Assembly: GCF_000482465.1 (NCBI RefSeq)
Contig: NZ_KI519425.1
Span: 94,399-158,398 of the forward strand
Source: Runella limosa DSM 17973
Lineage (GTDB): Bacteria; Bacteroidota; Bacteroidia; Cytophagales; Spirosomataceae
Length of the DNA stretch: 64,000 bases
Reading direction: 5' to 3'
In this document: one piece after another, positions 16,750 through 25,806 of the stretch
Layout of the letters: the number at the start of each line of letters is the position of its first letter
Numbering within the stretch: position 1 is the stretch's first letter
Made by a program: the position numbers and the translations under genes
Notes under the pieces: model-generated
Databases searched by the model: none
What the model was told of the DNA's origin: nothing
The model's input: only the letters and a program-made list of their open reading frames with translations

Positions 16750-19700
16750 TTAGAAACCTTCTTTCTCTTCTTCCTTCTCTTTCTTCTTCGTTGGGGTTTT
16801 GGCAGGTGGTGTTTGCGCTACTTTGGCACCAGGTTTTGCTTTAGGGTCAGTAGCTGTCGTTTTTGCTGCCGTTTTGGTATCTTTTGCTTTTGAATCCGTT
16901 GTGGCTTTGGCGTCTTTTGTCGCAGGTTTGGTACTCTTATCCGCCACTTTTACTTCTTCCTCCTCAGGCTCTTCGGCAGGTGTCGTCGTTGTTGCTTTTT
17001 GTGCAGCGGTAGGGGCTGATTTTGATGCAGTCGATGGCGCAGTGGTTTTCGCAGGAGCACCTTTGGCAGGAGCTTTGGTGTCTTTGGCCAGTGGTTTTTT
17101 CACTTTTGGACGGTAATAAGCCGTAAAACGATCCACAAACAAATCACGTTCTTCAAAGCCAATTGGCAGAATAGAACCGTCCTTTTTGTCTTTGGATTTC
17201 ACCGAAATCAAATCGTTTATTTCTTGCACCGACGAGACCATTGCTAGCTTGTCTTGTTGCCAATCAAAATAGTACCACACATCTTCGGAAGCTTCGATGT
17301 AGATACTCACTTCGTCGCCACGGGCATTTTTGCGAATCTCCACCATACCTTCTAGCTCGGCGTTGATGTCGGTATTGCCAAGGTTGGAGACCCCAATTTT
17401 GCCCACACTATAAAACGCATTTTGAGGTGCCGACCAGCGAAGATTGACATTTGATAAAACGAGTGTACTGTTGAATTTAGGCGAAGCATCAAACAGTGGT
17501 TTGTAGGCAGCAGCACTGCGACTGATGTAGCCGTCGGTGGCTTTGCGGCCAATGAGGGCGGCCAATTTATTACCCAAACGCTCGATACTTGGTTCGGCAG
17601 GGTCGCTGTTTTGTTCGTCTAAGTTGGTTTGAACAAGGTTTTCGGCCGCTTTGGTAATAATCTCACGGTTCGCAGGGAAGTTGAGCGACATGAGGGTATT
17701 GAAACGGTACGTACTGCTGTCGATGTTGGCCTGCACTCCCCCCGAAACCATGAAGAGCTGTTCGGCTTCCTTGGTGCTGCGGTCGTTGATGAGGCTTATT
17801 TTACCTGAATAAGTAATGGTGCCTTTGGTATCGTTGAAAGTATAAGCATTTTCTTCGTCCACTAGCTCATCGGCGGTTTTGGTTTCAGGCGTCACGCGGA
17901 ACGCTTTTAGCTTATCATCAAAGCGTAAAAGTCCGTAGGCTTCAAAGATAATTTGATCGTTGCGTGCTTCTTTCCCCGATAAAAATGTTGGATACAATCC
18001 ATCAGTACCTGCCCGATAATGCAACCCAACCGAAATAGGCATATCTGCTTCATTTTTGAGGGCAGGTGTTACTTTGAGCGCTACGTCTTTGGTAGGGGTT
18101 TCTTTAAACGGGATCCATGAAGCGACCAAATCGGGACGTTTTTTGAGAATGGGTTTGACATAGCCATCAAATTGCAGGTTCGGTTCGGGGGCAAGCATGG
18201 TCATAGCTCCTTTGTATTGAAGGCGAGGAGCCGCTACAAAGTTGTCGAGTTCCACAATTTCTGCCTTGGCCACGGTGTAAGAAGTTTTTTCTTTGGAAGG
18301 CGCTGTGCGGTTGCTGCCCGACGACGCTGCTACGCCTTGGCGCAGGCCAAAGTTCCCCATCTTGACAGGAATGGTGTCGTTTGAAACGGTCGTGTAAAGA
18401 TAGGTAGCGTCGCCCGTAAACTTCGTGCGTGATTCAATCTTGATGTTACCGTTTTTGAGGCGGTGGTATTCGTTGAGCGTATCAAGTACCAAACGCGCAT
18501 TTTTGAAAGGTGTCATTTCGCCGTTGCGGTGAATCACCACAAGCCCTTTGTCAGGCAATACCTTCGCATCGGCCGATTTGATAAACGGTACGCCTCCGAT
18601 ATTGAGGGTCATTTTTTCGATTTCATACAAAGCCGAAGAACCGTTAAATGTCAACCCTGCTTGTTCGGGAGCAATGGAGGTAAAGGTGGAGGTGGCCACG
18701 TCGCCTTTCATGGCAATGGTTTTGGCGTTGATGTTCCACTGGGCACGGTTGATAGAGGTTTGGTACGACGCAAATGGGAACTCCATGAGTGGGTTTTCCA
18801 GCGTATTTTTACTGGTCGAAATACCGACTAATCCCTTCACAAGGTTAAAGTCCACGTCCACGTTAGAGCCTAACAACACAGGGCGGGTGGCATTGGTGGC
18901 CGATATAATTTTGTACTGCGATTCGCCCGCAAAGAACCCTTCTTTGTTAAACTTAATGTCCTGAGAAGTCAGTTCGGAGTCGTCGCGGCGAAGTAGCCCT
19001 TTTCCGTAGAGTCCTGTTGAGCGAAGCACAATTCGCCCGTCTAGCTTGGTTGTTCCGTTGTAAAAATTAAAAGTATTCCCTTTGGTGGTCAACGACATAC
19101 TGTCGGCTTTGGGCGTCCAGCGCAGAGTGAAATTTCTCAAATCCACCCTAGGGAAATATGCTTTGCCGATGGTCGCTTCTTTGACTTCGGCCTGTGCCCC
19201 ATTGGCCACCAGTGAATCTGACATAAACAAGAGGCTTTCGGTTGGAATGCGCGCACTCAAGTGGGTAATTTCGCCTTGCGAACGTAACCCTTGTTTGTCC
19301 ATCACGAGTTCTTTGGTAAACTTCACGACGGTATTGGTGCCATATACTTTGTAGCCCGTAGCAGGTGGGATATACTTGAAACCCAGTGAGTTGTCGGGCA
19401 TGGAGCGGAGTTCGGCTTGGAAAGTGGGGAAAATTCCGTTGGAGTTGAACGTCCCGATAAATACAATGTCTTGCAGACCAAGGCTATCGTAGTCGAGCGA
19501 CGGGATTTTAAAGAAAACTTTGCGGTCGTATTTGAAATTTCCACGGTCAGGCTGGTCAAAATAAACCGTCATCCCTTCGGGTACGTGCAAGCGGGGGAAA
19601 ACGGAGTTTTTACGCCCGCCTGATTTGTTGCTGGGGTCGTTCAGATAAATACGTCCTGATTTTTCATATACAATATCGCCGCCCACTTCGGTGTTGCTTC

Positions 19701-21723
19701 CTTTGTCGTAGGCTGTTTTTGGTACAAAAGTGATGTTGTCAATTTTATTCAAATCGACAAAAAACTTGTCGTAATTAAACATCAAATCGCGGCCATTGAA
19801 ACGGAAGTTGGCCGAAACCAACAAACCATTCATGCGAAAGTCGCGGTTTTTGAGCACCCTGATTTCTTTGTCCGAAGGCGAAGCGACAATTTTGAGCGAG
19901 TCACTAATGGTAAATTTATCAACTCCTCTAATGGTCAGTATATTGTCTTTGAGGTCGATGCTGGCGTTGGCGATGTCGTTGTTGGCAGGGTACAACGACG
20001 AGACTCTGAAGTTGTCAAAATCGGTTTGTTTGTTGTTGGCCATCACGTACAAAGCTCCTTTGTTGGTAAAGCGGAAAAGACCAGTTTTAGGGTCAATGGA
20101 CAAAAATCCGTCGTAGTACAGTTGCATAAAAGCCGAGCGAACGGCGTTCATATCGCGTTTGAAAAACTGCGCAACTTCTTCGGGGGCAAAGCTGGTGACT
20201 TTTTGTTTGGTAACGTAGTTAGACGCCATTTGCAGCGGATGAAAACCCGACTGCTGGTTCATGGCACGGAAGCGTTCGGGTTTGAAATAGCTAAACGATT
20301 CGAACGAAATGGGAACGACATTTTTTCCCGAAATGCGCAAAAACTCAATTTGATTTTTGGGAAAATTCCAGCGAAGCATTTCCGCGTCGATGTACATTTT
20401 GTGGTACGAATCGGAATAAGGCGTATAGTGAAAGCCTGATTTGACCGAAGCAGGTTGCGTTTTGACTGTCCCCGTGGCCTCGCTGTACGAAAGCTGAACG
20501 CCAGGGTGATGCAGTGAATCAGTGCCCATGTAGCTAGTGAAGGTAGCGATGGGAGAGGTAATCAACGAATCTGTGATGTCGAAGTGGCGGCTGCTCGATT
20601 TGAACGCTAATTTTCCGTTGTAATTGACCATCACCGTTGAAGGAGATTGGCTCAATGAAGCGCTGGTCATTTTTTGACCCACCAACGAAATCCCCCCTTG
20701 GTACAAGATGTTTTTGCTCAATCCCTTGATTTGGGCGTCGTTACGGTACGAAATAAAACGAGGATAGGGCGAAGGTTGGCCTTTGGTGCGGCGTTTGCTT
20801 TCGTATTCAAATACCCCTTCGACGGGAGCGTTGAGTTTGGCGCCGTACTGAAGTTTGGCGTCGTCGGTTACGAGTTTAGGAAGGCTCACGTTGAAGCTGT
20901 AGGCACTCAGATTGACAAAAATATCAGGAGTTCCCGCTGTTTCCCACGTTACTTTTCCCCCCATACCTACCCAATTTCCTTCGCGAATGGCCAATTTTCC
21001 GCTGGTCTGGACGATGGGCACTGAATCGTTAGCGGTGAGCATCACGAGGTTGGTATTCTTAAACTCCACAATCGCCCCTGATAGGTCGGGGAGGAGCTTT
21101 TTTTCGTAGGCAGGCATGACTGTCATCACATTTGCGGTATCCGTGACTGCTCCCCAGCCGTCGTTTGCCGCACTATTTTTTGCTGCTTCTACGGTCTTGA
21201 TAAGTTCAGCATTGGCGTCACTGAAGCGAAAGCTGAAAGTACCTTCGAAGGCGTAAAGGCGATTGAAGTTTGAGGTATAAATCAGGCGATTTTCGAACAG
21301 ATTGCGTGCTGTCTCAAAATACTTTAAAGTCGCTTTGGTATCGTAGGCTTCTAGTGCTTGGGTGGTGGTAGTTAGGTAGCCATCTACTTCGTTGGGGGCT
21401 GCGTGCGTTCCGTTGAATGCCGCGTATAGTCCATTGAAAAATTGCTCAAAATGAGGTGTCGTAGGTTTATATCCTTTGGCCACCATGCGTTTGGTGAGGG
21501 TAACGATACTTTTTTGGTGCGCTTGCGTCAAACGACTGTCCAACCAAAGGGTTTCGAGGTTTTTGGCGGCTTTGAGATAGGTAGGGTTGCCGCTTGCAGC
21601 CATCATTTTTTGCACGTCGGCTATAAACTGCGCAGGGTCGTCAGAAAGTTTGACGACTTGAGCGTGAAGAACCAACCCTGTAAGCCATAAAAAAACGATG
21701 AAGTAGGGCGTAAAACGTTTCAT
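16750..21723 (-). CDS. Giant exported protein of unknown function with Lys/Ala/Thr/Pro-rich tail
   Basis: A 1,657-residue protein that I do not recognise as a named family. The start at 21723 (MKRFTPYFIVFLWLTGLVLHAQ) gives a clean signal peptide; the earlier ATG at 21771 would bury it. After a helical N-terminal region (about 25-180, with TYLKAAKNLETLW), the protein is almost entirely beta-strand-like, with repeated motifs of the kind LDGRIVLRSTGLYGKGLLRRDDSELTSQ... and many short strands ended by Gly or Asp, over more than 1,200 residues. The last 125 or so residues are low complexity (Lys, Ala, Thr, Pro, Glu) and end KEKEEEKEGF. No transmembrane segment follows the signal peptide. The strand pattern loosely recalls OstA/LptA- or AsmA-like periplasmic beta structures, but that is a guess. 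Confidence 0.85.
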   Translation of the reverse strand: MKRFTPYFIVFLWLTGLVLHAQVVKLSDDPAQFIADVQKMMAASGNPTYLKAAKNLETLWLDSRLTQAHQKSIVTLTKRMVAKGYKPTTPHFEQFFNGLYAAFNGTHAAPNEVDGYLTTTTQALEAYDTKATLKYFETARNLFENRLIYTSNFNRLYAFEGTFSFRFSDANAELIKTVEAAKNSAANDGWGAVTDTANVMTVMPAYEKKLLPDLSGAIVEFKNTNLVMLTANDSVPIVQTSGKLAIREGNWVGMGGKVTWETAGTPDIFVNLSAYSFNVSLPKLVTDDAKLQYGAKLNAPVEGVFEYESKRRTKGQPSPYPRFISYRNDAQIKGLSKNILYQGGISLVGQKMTSASLSQSPSTVMVNYNGKLAFKSSSRHFDITDSLITSPIATFTSYMGTDSLHHPGVQLSYSEATGTVKTQPASVKSGFHYTPYSDSYHKMYIDAEMLRWNFPKNQIEFLRISGKNVVPISFESFSYFKPERFRAMNQQSGFHPLQMASNYVTKQKVTSFAPEEVAQFFKRDMNAVRSAFMQLYYDGFLSIDPKTGLFRFTNKGALYVMANNKQTDFDNFRVSSLYPANNDIANASIDLKDNILTIRGVDKFTISDSLKIVASPSDKEIRVLKNRDFRMNGLLVSANFRFNGRDLMFNYDKFFVDLNKIDNITFVPKTAYDKGSNTEVGGDIVYEKSGRIYLNDPSNKSGGRKNSVFPRLHVPEGMTVYFDQPDRGNFKYDRKVFFKIPSLDYDSLGLQDIVFIGTFNSNGIFPTFQAELRSMPDNSLGFKYIPPATGYKVYGTNTVVKFTKELVMDKQGLRSQGEITHLSARIPTESLLFMSDSLVANGAQAEVKEATIGKAYFPRVDLRNFTLRWTPKADSMSLTTKGNTFNFYNGTTKLDGRIVLRSTGLYGKGLLRRDDSELTSQDIKFNKEGFFAGESQYKIISATNATRPVLLGSNVDVDFNLVKGLVGISTSKNTLENPLMEFPFASYQTSINRAQWNINAKTIAMKGDVATSTFTSIAPEQAGLTFNGSSALYEIEKMTLNIGGVPFIKSADAKVLPDKGLVVIHRNGEMTPFKNARLVLDTLNEYHRLKNGNIKIESRTKFTGDATYLYTTVSNDTIPVKMGNFGLRQGVAASSGSNRTAPSKEKTSYTVAKAEIVELDNFVAAPRLQYKGAMTMLAPEPNLQFDGYVKPILKKRPDLVASWIPFKETPTKDVALKVTPALKNEADMPISVGLHYRAGTDGLYPTFLSGKEARNDQIIFEAYGLLRFDDKLKAFRVTPETKTADELVDEENAYTFNDTKGTITYSGKISLINDRSTKEAEQLFMVSGGVQANIDSSTYRFNTLMSLNFPANREIITKAAENLVQTNLDEQNSDPAEPSIERLGNKLAALIGRKATDGYISRSAAAYKPLFDASPKFNSTLVLSNVNLRWSAPQNAFYSVGKIGVSNLGNTDINAELEGMVEIRKNARGDEVSIYIEASEDVWYYFDWQQDKLAMVSSVQEINDLISVKSKDKKDGSILPIGFEERDLFVDRFTAYYRPKVKKPLAKDTKAPAKGAPAKTTAPSTASKSAPTAAQKATTTTPAEEPEEEEVKVADKSTKPATKDAKATTDSKAKDTKTAAKTTATDPKAKPGAKVAQTPPAKTPTKKKEKEEEKEGF

Positions 21724-21819
21724 AGTATCTGCGGAATTTGTCGAAACCAAAACTAGGTATAGAACTATCAATATATCTATTTAACTCAATTTAATTCAAA
21801 ATTATTTCAATAAAGCGCT

Positions 21820-23094
21820 ATGTCCGAAGATTTTCTGTACTTCTTGTGGCAGTTTCAGTATTTTGACGCTGCTCACCTCACAACTACGGCGGGAGAATCG
21901 CTCCAAGTACTGGCCATTGGACAACGAAATGCCCACGCAGGCCCCGATTTTATCAATGGGCGTGTCATAGTAGAAAATATCGAATGGGCAGGAAGTATCG
22001 AAATGCACTTGAGAAGCTCAGACTGGCACCGACATGCCCATACCACCGACCGTGCCTATGAGAGCGTTGTTTTGCACGTGGTTTGGGAAAACGATGCAGA
22101 TATTTGTCGGCACGATGGTACGGCAGTTCCTACGTTGGCCTTAAAAGATATCACCTCACCCAAACTGCTGCACAAATATCACGTACTGATAGGAAGCAAA
22201 GCAACGATTCCGTGCGAAAATCAATTGGAAGCTGTTTCGGACTTGCAAAAACGCATGATGCTCGACCGCGCGGCTACGCAGCGTCTTGAGCGTAAAGCGC
22301 AGGGCGTATTGGAATTGTTGACCCAAAACCACCAAGATTGGGAAGAAACGACGTATCAATTGTTAGCCCAAAATTTCGGTTTTAAAGTCAATGCTGAACC
22401 GATGCTTCGGCTGGCGCAGGGCTTACCTCTCAAAATTCTTCACAAACACCGCGATAGCCTTTTTCAATTGGAAGCCCTGCTCTTTGGACAAGCGGGACTT
22501 TTGATGCCCGCAGACGAATACGCACTGTCTTTGCAGAAAGAGTACGCGTTTTTGGCGGCAAAATATAGTTTGAAATCCACCCAACTACAGGCCCACGAAT
22601 GGAAGTTTTTGCGCTTGCGTCCTGCCAATTTTCCAACGGTTCGGTTAGCGCAGTTGGCGGCGTTTGTTCAGCAACAACCCAGTCTATTTTCCCTCTTTAT
22701 TCACGGTGAAAATGTTAAAAAATTGGAGGAAGTACTCCGCGTCAAGCAGTCGGCCTATTGGCAGACACATTATCACTTTCAAAAAACAACGGCGGCGAAA
22801 GTAGCTACCCTAGGAAAAGCATCGGTCGAAAATATTGTTGTCAATACGGTCGTTCCTTTATTAGCAGCTTATGCTGAAGCAAAAGATAATCTAGATTTTA
22901 TGAGCAAAGCAACGGAATTATTGGAACAACTTCCTGCCGAAACAAACCATCTCATCGACCTGTGGCATCAGATGGGGGTAGAATCAAAAACAGCCTTTGA
23001 TTCCCAAGCTATTATCGAACTCTATACCCATTTTTGTGTAAAAAAGGGATGTTTACAATGTGCTATTGGTACATCGTTGCTGAAATCTCCCTGA
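21820..23094 (+). CDS. DUF2851 family protein
   Basis: A 424-residue protein that matches the DUF2851 family of Bacteroidota by its N-terminal pattern: MSEDFLYFLWQFQYFD, then NAHAGPDFINGRV, WAGSIEMHLRSSDWHRHAH and VVLHVVWENDAD. The conserved His, Asp and Glu residues in that region suggest a metal-dependent or nuclease-like active site, but no activity is established. It ends with a Cys-containing VKKGCLQCAIG segment. There is no signal peptide, so it is cytoplasmic. It is divergent from the giant exported gene with a gap of about 95 bases. Confidence 0.88.
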   Translation: MSEDFLYFLWQFQYFDAAHLTTTAGESLQVLAIGQRNAHAGPDFINGRVIVENIEWAGSIEMHLRSSDWHRHAHTTDRAYESVVLHVVWENDADICRHDGTAVPTLALKDITSPKLLHKYHVLIGSKATIPCENQLEAVSDLQKRMMLDRAATQRLERKAQGVLELLTQNHQDWEETTYQLLAQNFGFKVNAEPMLRLAQGLPLKILHKHRDSLFQLEALLFGQAGLLMPADEYALSLQKEYAFLAAKYSLKSTQLQAHEWKFLRLRPANFPTVRLAQLAAFVQQQPSLFSLFIHGENVKKLEEVLRVKQSAYWQTHYHFQKTTAAKVATLGKASVENIVVNTVVPLLAAYAEAKDNLDFMSKATELLEQLPAETNHLIDLWHQMGVESKTAFDSQAIIELYTHFCVKKGCLQCAIGTSLLKSP

Positions 23095-23179
23095 CCGTTA
23101 GATAAATACTTAGATTCTTTTTAAACCAAACACTTACTATTTTTGTATTCTTTAAAGTTGTAAAACTATACAAGCCCCC

Positions 23180-24646
23180 ATGTATCGCCACCTTTTTCCT
23201 TCCTTTTTGGTCAGTGCGAGTTTTTGCGTAATTGTTGCATTTCGAGACAACAGCGAATTTGTCTCGGCTTTTCAAAAAATTAACAACGAAACCCTGAAAA
23301 ACAGCCAAGCGTACGAAACCCTCGGCGATGCTACTTCGACCATCGGACATCGTCTGACGGGAAGTCCGAACGGAGCCAAGGCAGAGCAGTATGCCTTCAA
23401 TCTTCTCAAAAAATATGGCTACACAGATGTTAAGTTCCAATCCTTTGAGGTAGAATCGTGGATGCGTGATACTGTGACTTTGGATGTAGTGCCCAATAAA
23501 AGTGATAATTTCAGGACGGTGCCCGTGGTGGCGTTGGCGCATTCGCCCGTTCGTGCCAAAGTTAGCGGGGCGATTGTTGACGTAGGCAATGGCTTGGAAG
23601 AAGATTTTGAAGCGGTCAAAGACATTATCAAAGGCAAAGTAGCACTCGTAAATATTGGCTTAGTCAACGGAAAAGCAGGGCAAAAGAATTTGCACCGTTC
23701 CGAAAAAACGGCTTTGGCCATCAAATATGGCGCAAATGCGATTATCACCGTCAACCAAGTTGTAGGGAATGTGCTTTTGACAGGGACAGCCTCAGTGACG
23801 GGTGCGTTGATAGGCATTCCTGCCGTAAATATCTCGCGCGAAAGTGGCGAAGAAATTCGGAATTGGATGAAGGTGGACAACGACCTTCATGCCATTGTGG
23901 ATATGACCAACGTGAGTAAAAAAATAAAAGCGCGGAATGTCATTGCCACGATTCCAGGCAAAAGCGACGACAGAATCGTGATTGGAGGACACCTTGATTC
24001 GTGGGATTTGGCAACAGGCGCAGCCGATAACGGCCTAGGATCATTTACGATTATGGACATCGCTCGTACGTTTAAAGCCTTAAAAATCAAGCCTAAACGG
24101 ACAATTGATTTCGTGTTGTTTATGGGGGAAGAGCAAGGCTTGTTAGGATCGCGGCAGATGGTGAAAGAATTGGCCAAGGCCAAACAGTTGGAGAAGGTCA
24201 AATTTATGATGAATCTCGACATGACCAACAACGTATTTGGAATGAGCGTGGGAGGGCGCGACGAACTGATTCCGTTCTTCCAAGCTGTGGGGGAGCAAAT
24301 CAAAAAAGTGGACGATACCTACTCAAACATCGTTAGCAGCCGCGCAGGACTCCACTCAGACCACCAACCGTTTATGTTGGAAGGCATTCCGACGGGAGCA
24401 CCTGCGGGACGTCTCGGCGCTAATGTTTATGGATGTTATCACGCTGACTGTGATAAATTTGATTTGATTAATCGCGATGAAATGGTCAATGGCGTTCGTT
24501 TTTCGGCCATGCTGCTGTATGCTTTGGCCAATGCCAACGATTTGCCCGCCCAAAAACTAGATACCTACAAAACCCGCGATTTAATGGTTGCGCAAGGGCT
24601 CAAAAAAGAGTTGGTTCTTGGCAAAGATTGGAAATGGACGGATTGA
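23180..24646 (+). CDS. M28-family zinc peptidase (carboxypeptidase Q-like), exported
   Basis: A 488-residue exported metallopeptidase of the M28 family. A hydrophobic N-terminus (residues 5-21) serves as signal. A PA-type insert lies at about 125-240, and the catalytic domain carries the co-catalytic zinc ligands: His271 and Asp273 (GGHLDSWD), Asp283 (AADNG), Glu317/Glu318 (GEEQG), Asp347 and His392 (LHSDHQPF). This layout is like plasma glutamate carboxypeptidase (carboxypeptidase Q). It should remove amino acids from peptides in the periplasm. It stands alone. Upstream, TATTTTTG at 23138-23145 fits the TAnnTTTG -7 element but lacks an obvious -33 partner. Confidence 0.92.
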   Translation: MYRHLFPSFLVSASFCVIVAFRDNSEFVSAFQKINNETLKNSQAYETLGDATSTIGHRLTGSPNGAKAEQYAFNLLKKYGYTDVKFQSFEVESWMRDTVTLDVVPNKSDNFRTVPVVALAHSPVRAKVSGAIVDVGNGLEEDFEAVKDIIKGKVALVNIGLVNGKAGQKNLHRSEKTALAIKYGANAIITVNQVVGNVLLTGTASVTGALIGIPAVNISRESGEEIRNWMKVDNDLHAIVDMTNVSKKIKARNVIATIPGKSDDRIVIGGHLDSWDLATGAADNGLGSFTIMDIARTFKALKIKPKRTIDFVLFMGEEQGLLGSRQMVKELAKAKQLEKVKFMMNLDMTNNVFGMSVGGRDELIPFFQAVGEQIKKVDDTYSNIVSSRAGLHSDHQPFMLEGIPTGAPAGRLGANVYGCYHADCDKFDLINRDEMVNGVRFSAMLLYALANANDLPAQKLDTYKTRDLMVAQGLKKELVLGKDWKWTD

Positions 24647-24659
24647 GAATGGTGCCAAG

Positions 24660-24704
24660 GGTTGCTCACAACCTGGAGAATTGTGCTAAGGGTTGCTCAC
24701 AACC
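24660..24704. repeat. Two tandem copies of the GGTTG-CTCA-CAACC repeat
   Basis: Identical 14-base palindromes GGTTGCTCACAACC occur at 24660-24673 and 24691-24704, each preceded by a short AAGG/TAAGG. They stand in the gap between the M28 peptidase and the convergent DUF1361 gene and may form terminators in both directions. Confidence 0.8.
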
Positions 24705-24760
24705 CGCCCGATAATGAACAAAGAGCAAACCTGATTCCGCAACAAATAACGCCAAATACG

Positions 24761-25396
24761 CTACTCAGCTTTAGAGCGTGCCAATACCCAAAATGCCCCG
24801 TAGGTGGATAACATCACGAAGGAAAATGCCAGCGTGAGTTGTAGTGCTACAGGGTTGTGTAGTAGGTTATTCCCAATATACCGAACCAACGATAGAGGGT
24901 GAGTAGCTACGTGCCAGCTATTCCATCGACCAAATCTCCCCAAGTAGATTCCATAACTTGCGACTACCAAACTCCCCCCAATCAGCAGCCAACTTGTGAT
25001 TCGGCTGTAATAATCCTCCAAAAGTGCATGGATTTTTAGAACGGAATAAAAGCCCGTTAGCAATCCAGCCAAGGCAAAAGAAAAACTCATCAAAGCGTCG
25101 TACCAAATCAAATGGTCGGGAGAAGCCCTCAGGTGAATTAGGTCGGTGATAAGGTAAGGAGCATTGGGAAAAAACAACAACCAAGCTGCTGCTCCCAGTA
25201 ACACGCCTCGTTGGTGGATAAAACGATGCTGGGCTAAATCTTCTACAATACAAGCAATTCCGAACGGAACCCAAGCCAGAAAAAGATTCCACGTAAGGAA
25301 AATTCCTCCAAAATTTTCGGTAAACGTAACGCGGCCACAAAGCAAAATAATGCTTATGAGCGATACCGCAGCGAGTAGATGGTTTTTGTTTTTCAT
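24761..25396 (-). CDS. DUF1361 membrane protein
   Basis: A 211-residue integral membrane protein with about six hydrophobic helices. It carries the hallmark of the DUF1361 family, PNAPYLITDLIHL (near residue 75), and later WLLIGGSLVVASYGIYLGRFGRWNSW. The function of the family is unknown. The start at 25396 (MKNKNHLLAAV) is chosen because the upstream ATG at 25423 lies inside a sharp palindrome (25409-25427) that is better explained as an operator. The gene is divergent from the SusC gene across a gap of about 410 bases. Confidence 0.88.
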   Translation of the reverse strand: MKNKNHLLAAVSLISIILLCGRVTFTENFGGIFLTWNLFLAWVPFGIACIVEDLAQHRFIHQRGVLLGAAAWLLFFPNAPYLITDLIHLRASPDHLIWYDALMSFSFALAGLLTGFYSVLKIHALLEDYYSRITSWLLIGGSLVVASYGIYLGRFGRWNSWHVATHPLSLVRYIGNNLLHNPVALQLTLAFSFVMLSTYGAFWVLARSKAE

Positions 25397-25408
25397 GTAT
25401 ATTAAAAG

Positions 25409-25427
25409 TACTTTGAAATACAAAGTA
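25409..25427. promoter_or_regulatory. Operator-like palindrome TACTTTG-N5-CAAAGTA
   Basis: Perfect 7-base arms TACTTTG (25409-25415) and CAAAGTA (25421-25427) flank AAATA, 13 bases upstream of the DUF1361 start. Read on the minus strand it also holds a TAnTTTG-like -7 element, so a bound repressor would cover the promoter. The regulator is not adjacent. Apart from this palindrome and the -7 candidates listed separately, I see nothing else in the 25397-25806 gap. Confidence 0.6.
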
Positions 25428-25686
25428 AATTAAAAATGCCTATTTATGTCAATAGGTAAGCTGATTTTTATTTTTCTAAGAATTATGACTTAGGTCTTTT
25501 TTTAAAGAGAAAGCCAACTCAATCTTTGTCGTGATGTAGGCGAAGTAGTAAAAACGGTTATTCAAAAAATACTAAAATGTAGTCGTCGAAAAACAACCTT
25601 TGGGTTATGTGTCAAAAACAAGTATAAGCTACTTTGGGGAGATTTTTCCCCATCAAAAAAAGCGTTAAAGGTAGGGTTTTGGTGGG

Positions 25687-25766
25687 TACATTTGGCGTTT
25701 TGGTATGTATGCAGAGTAACTTTAATCTAATTTTTATCCTAACATTTTTTTAATTTATTACATTTG
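25687..25766 (+). promoter_or_regulatory. Candidate Bacteroidota -7 elements upstream of susC
   Basis: TACATTTG occurs twice, at 25687-25694 and 25759-25766, matching TAnnTTTG. Neither has a TTTG at the usual distance upstream, so the promoter call is weak. The nearer one would give a 5' leader of about 35 bases to the susC ATG at 25807. Confidence 0.35.
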
Positions 25767-25806
25767 CCACCAGTAGTATTTCTTAATCTAAACTAAAAAA
25801 TCAAGT

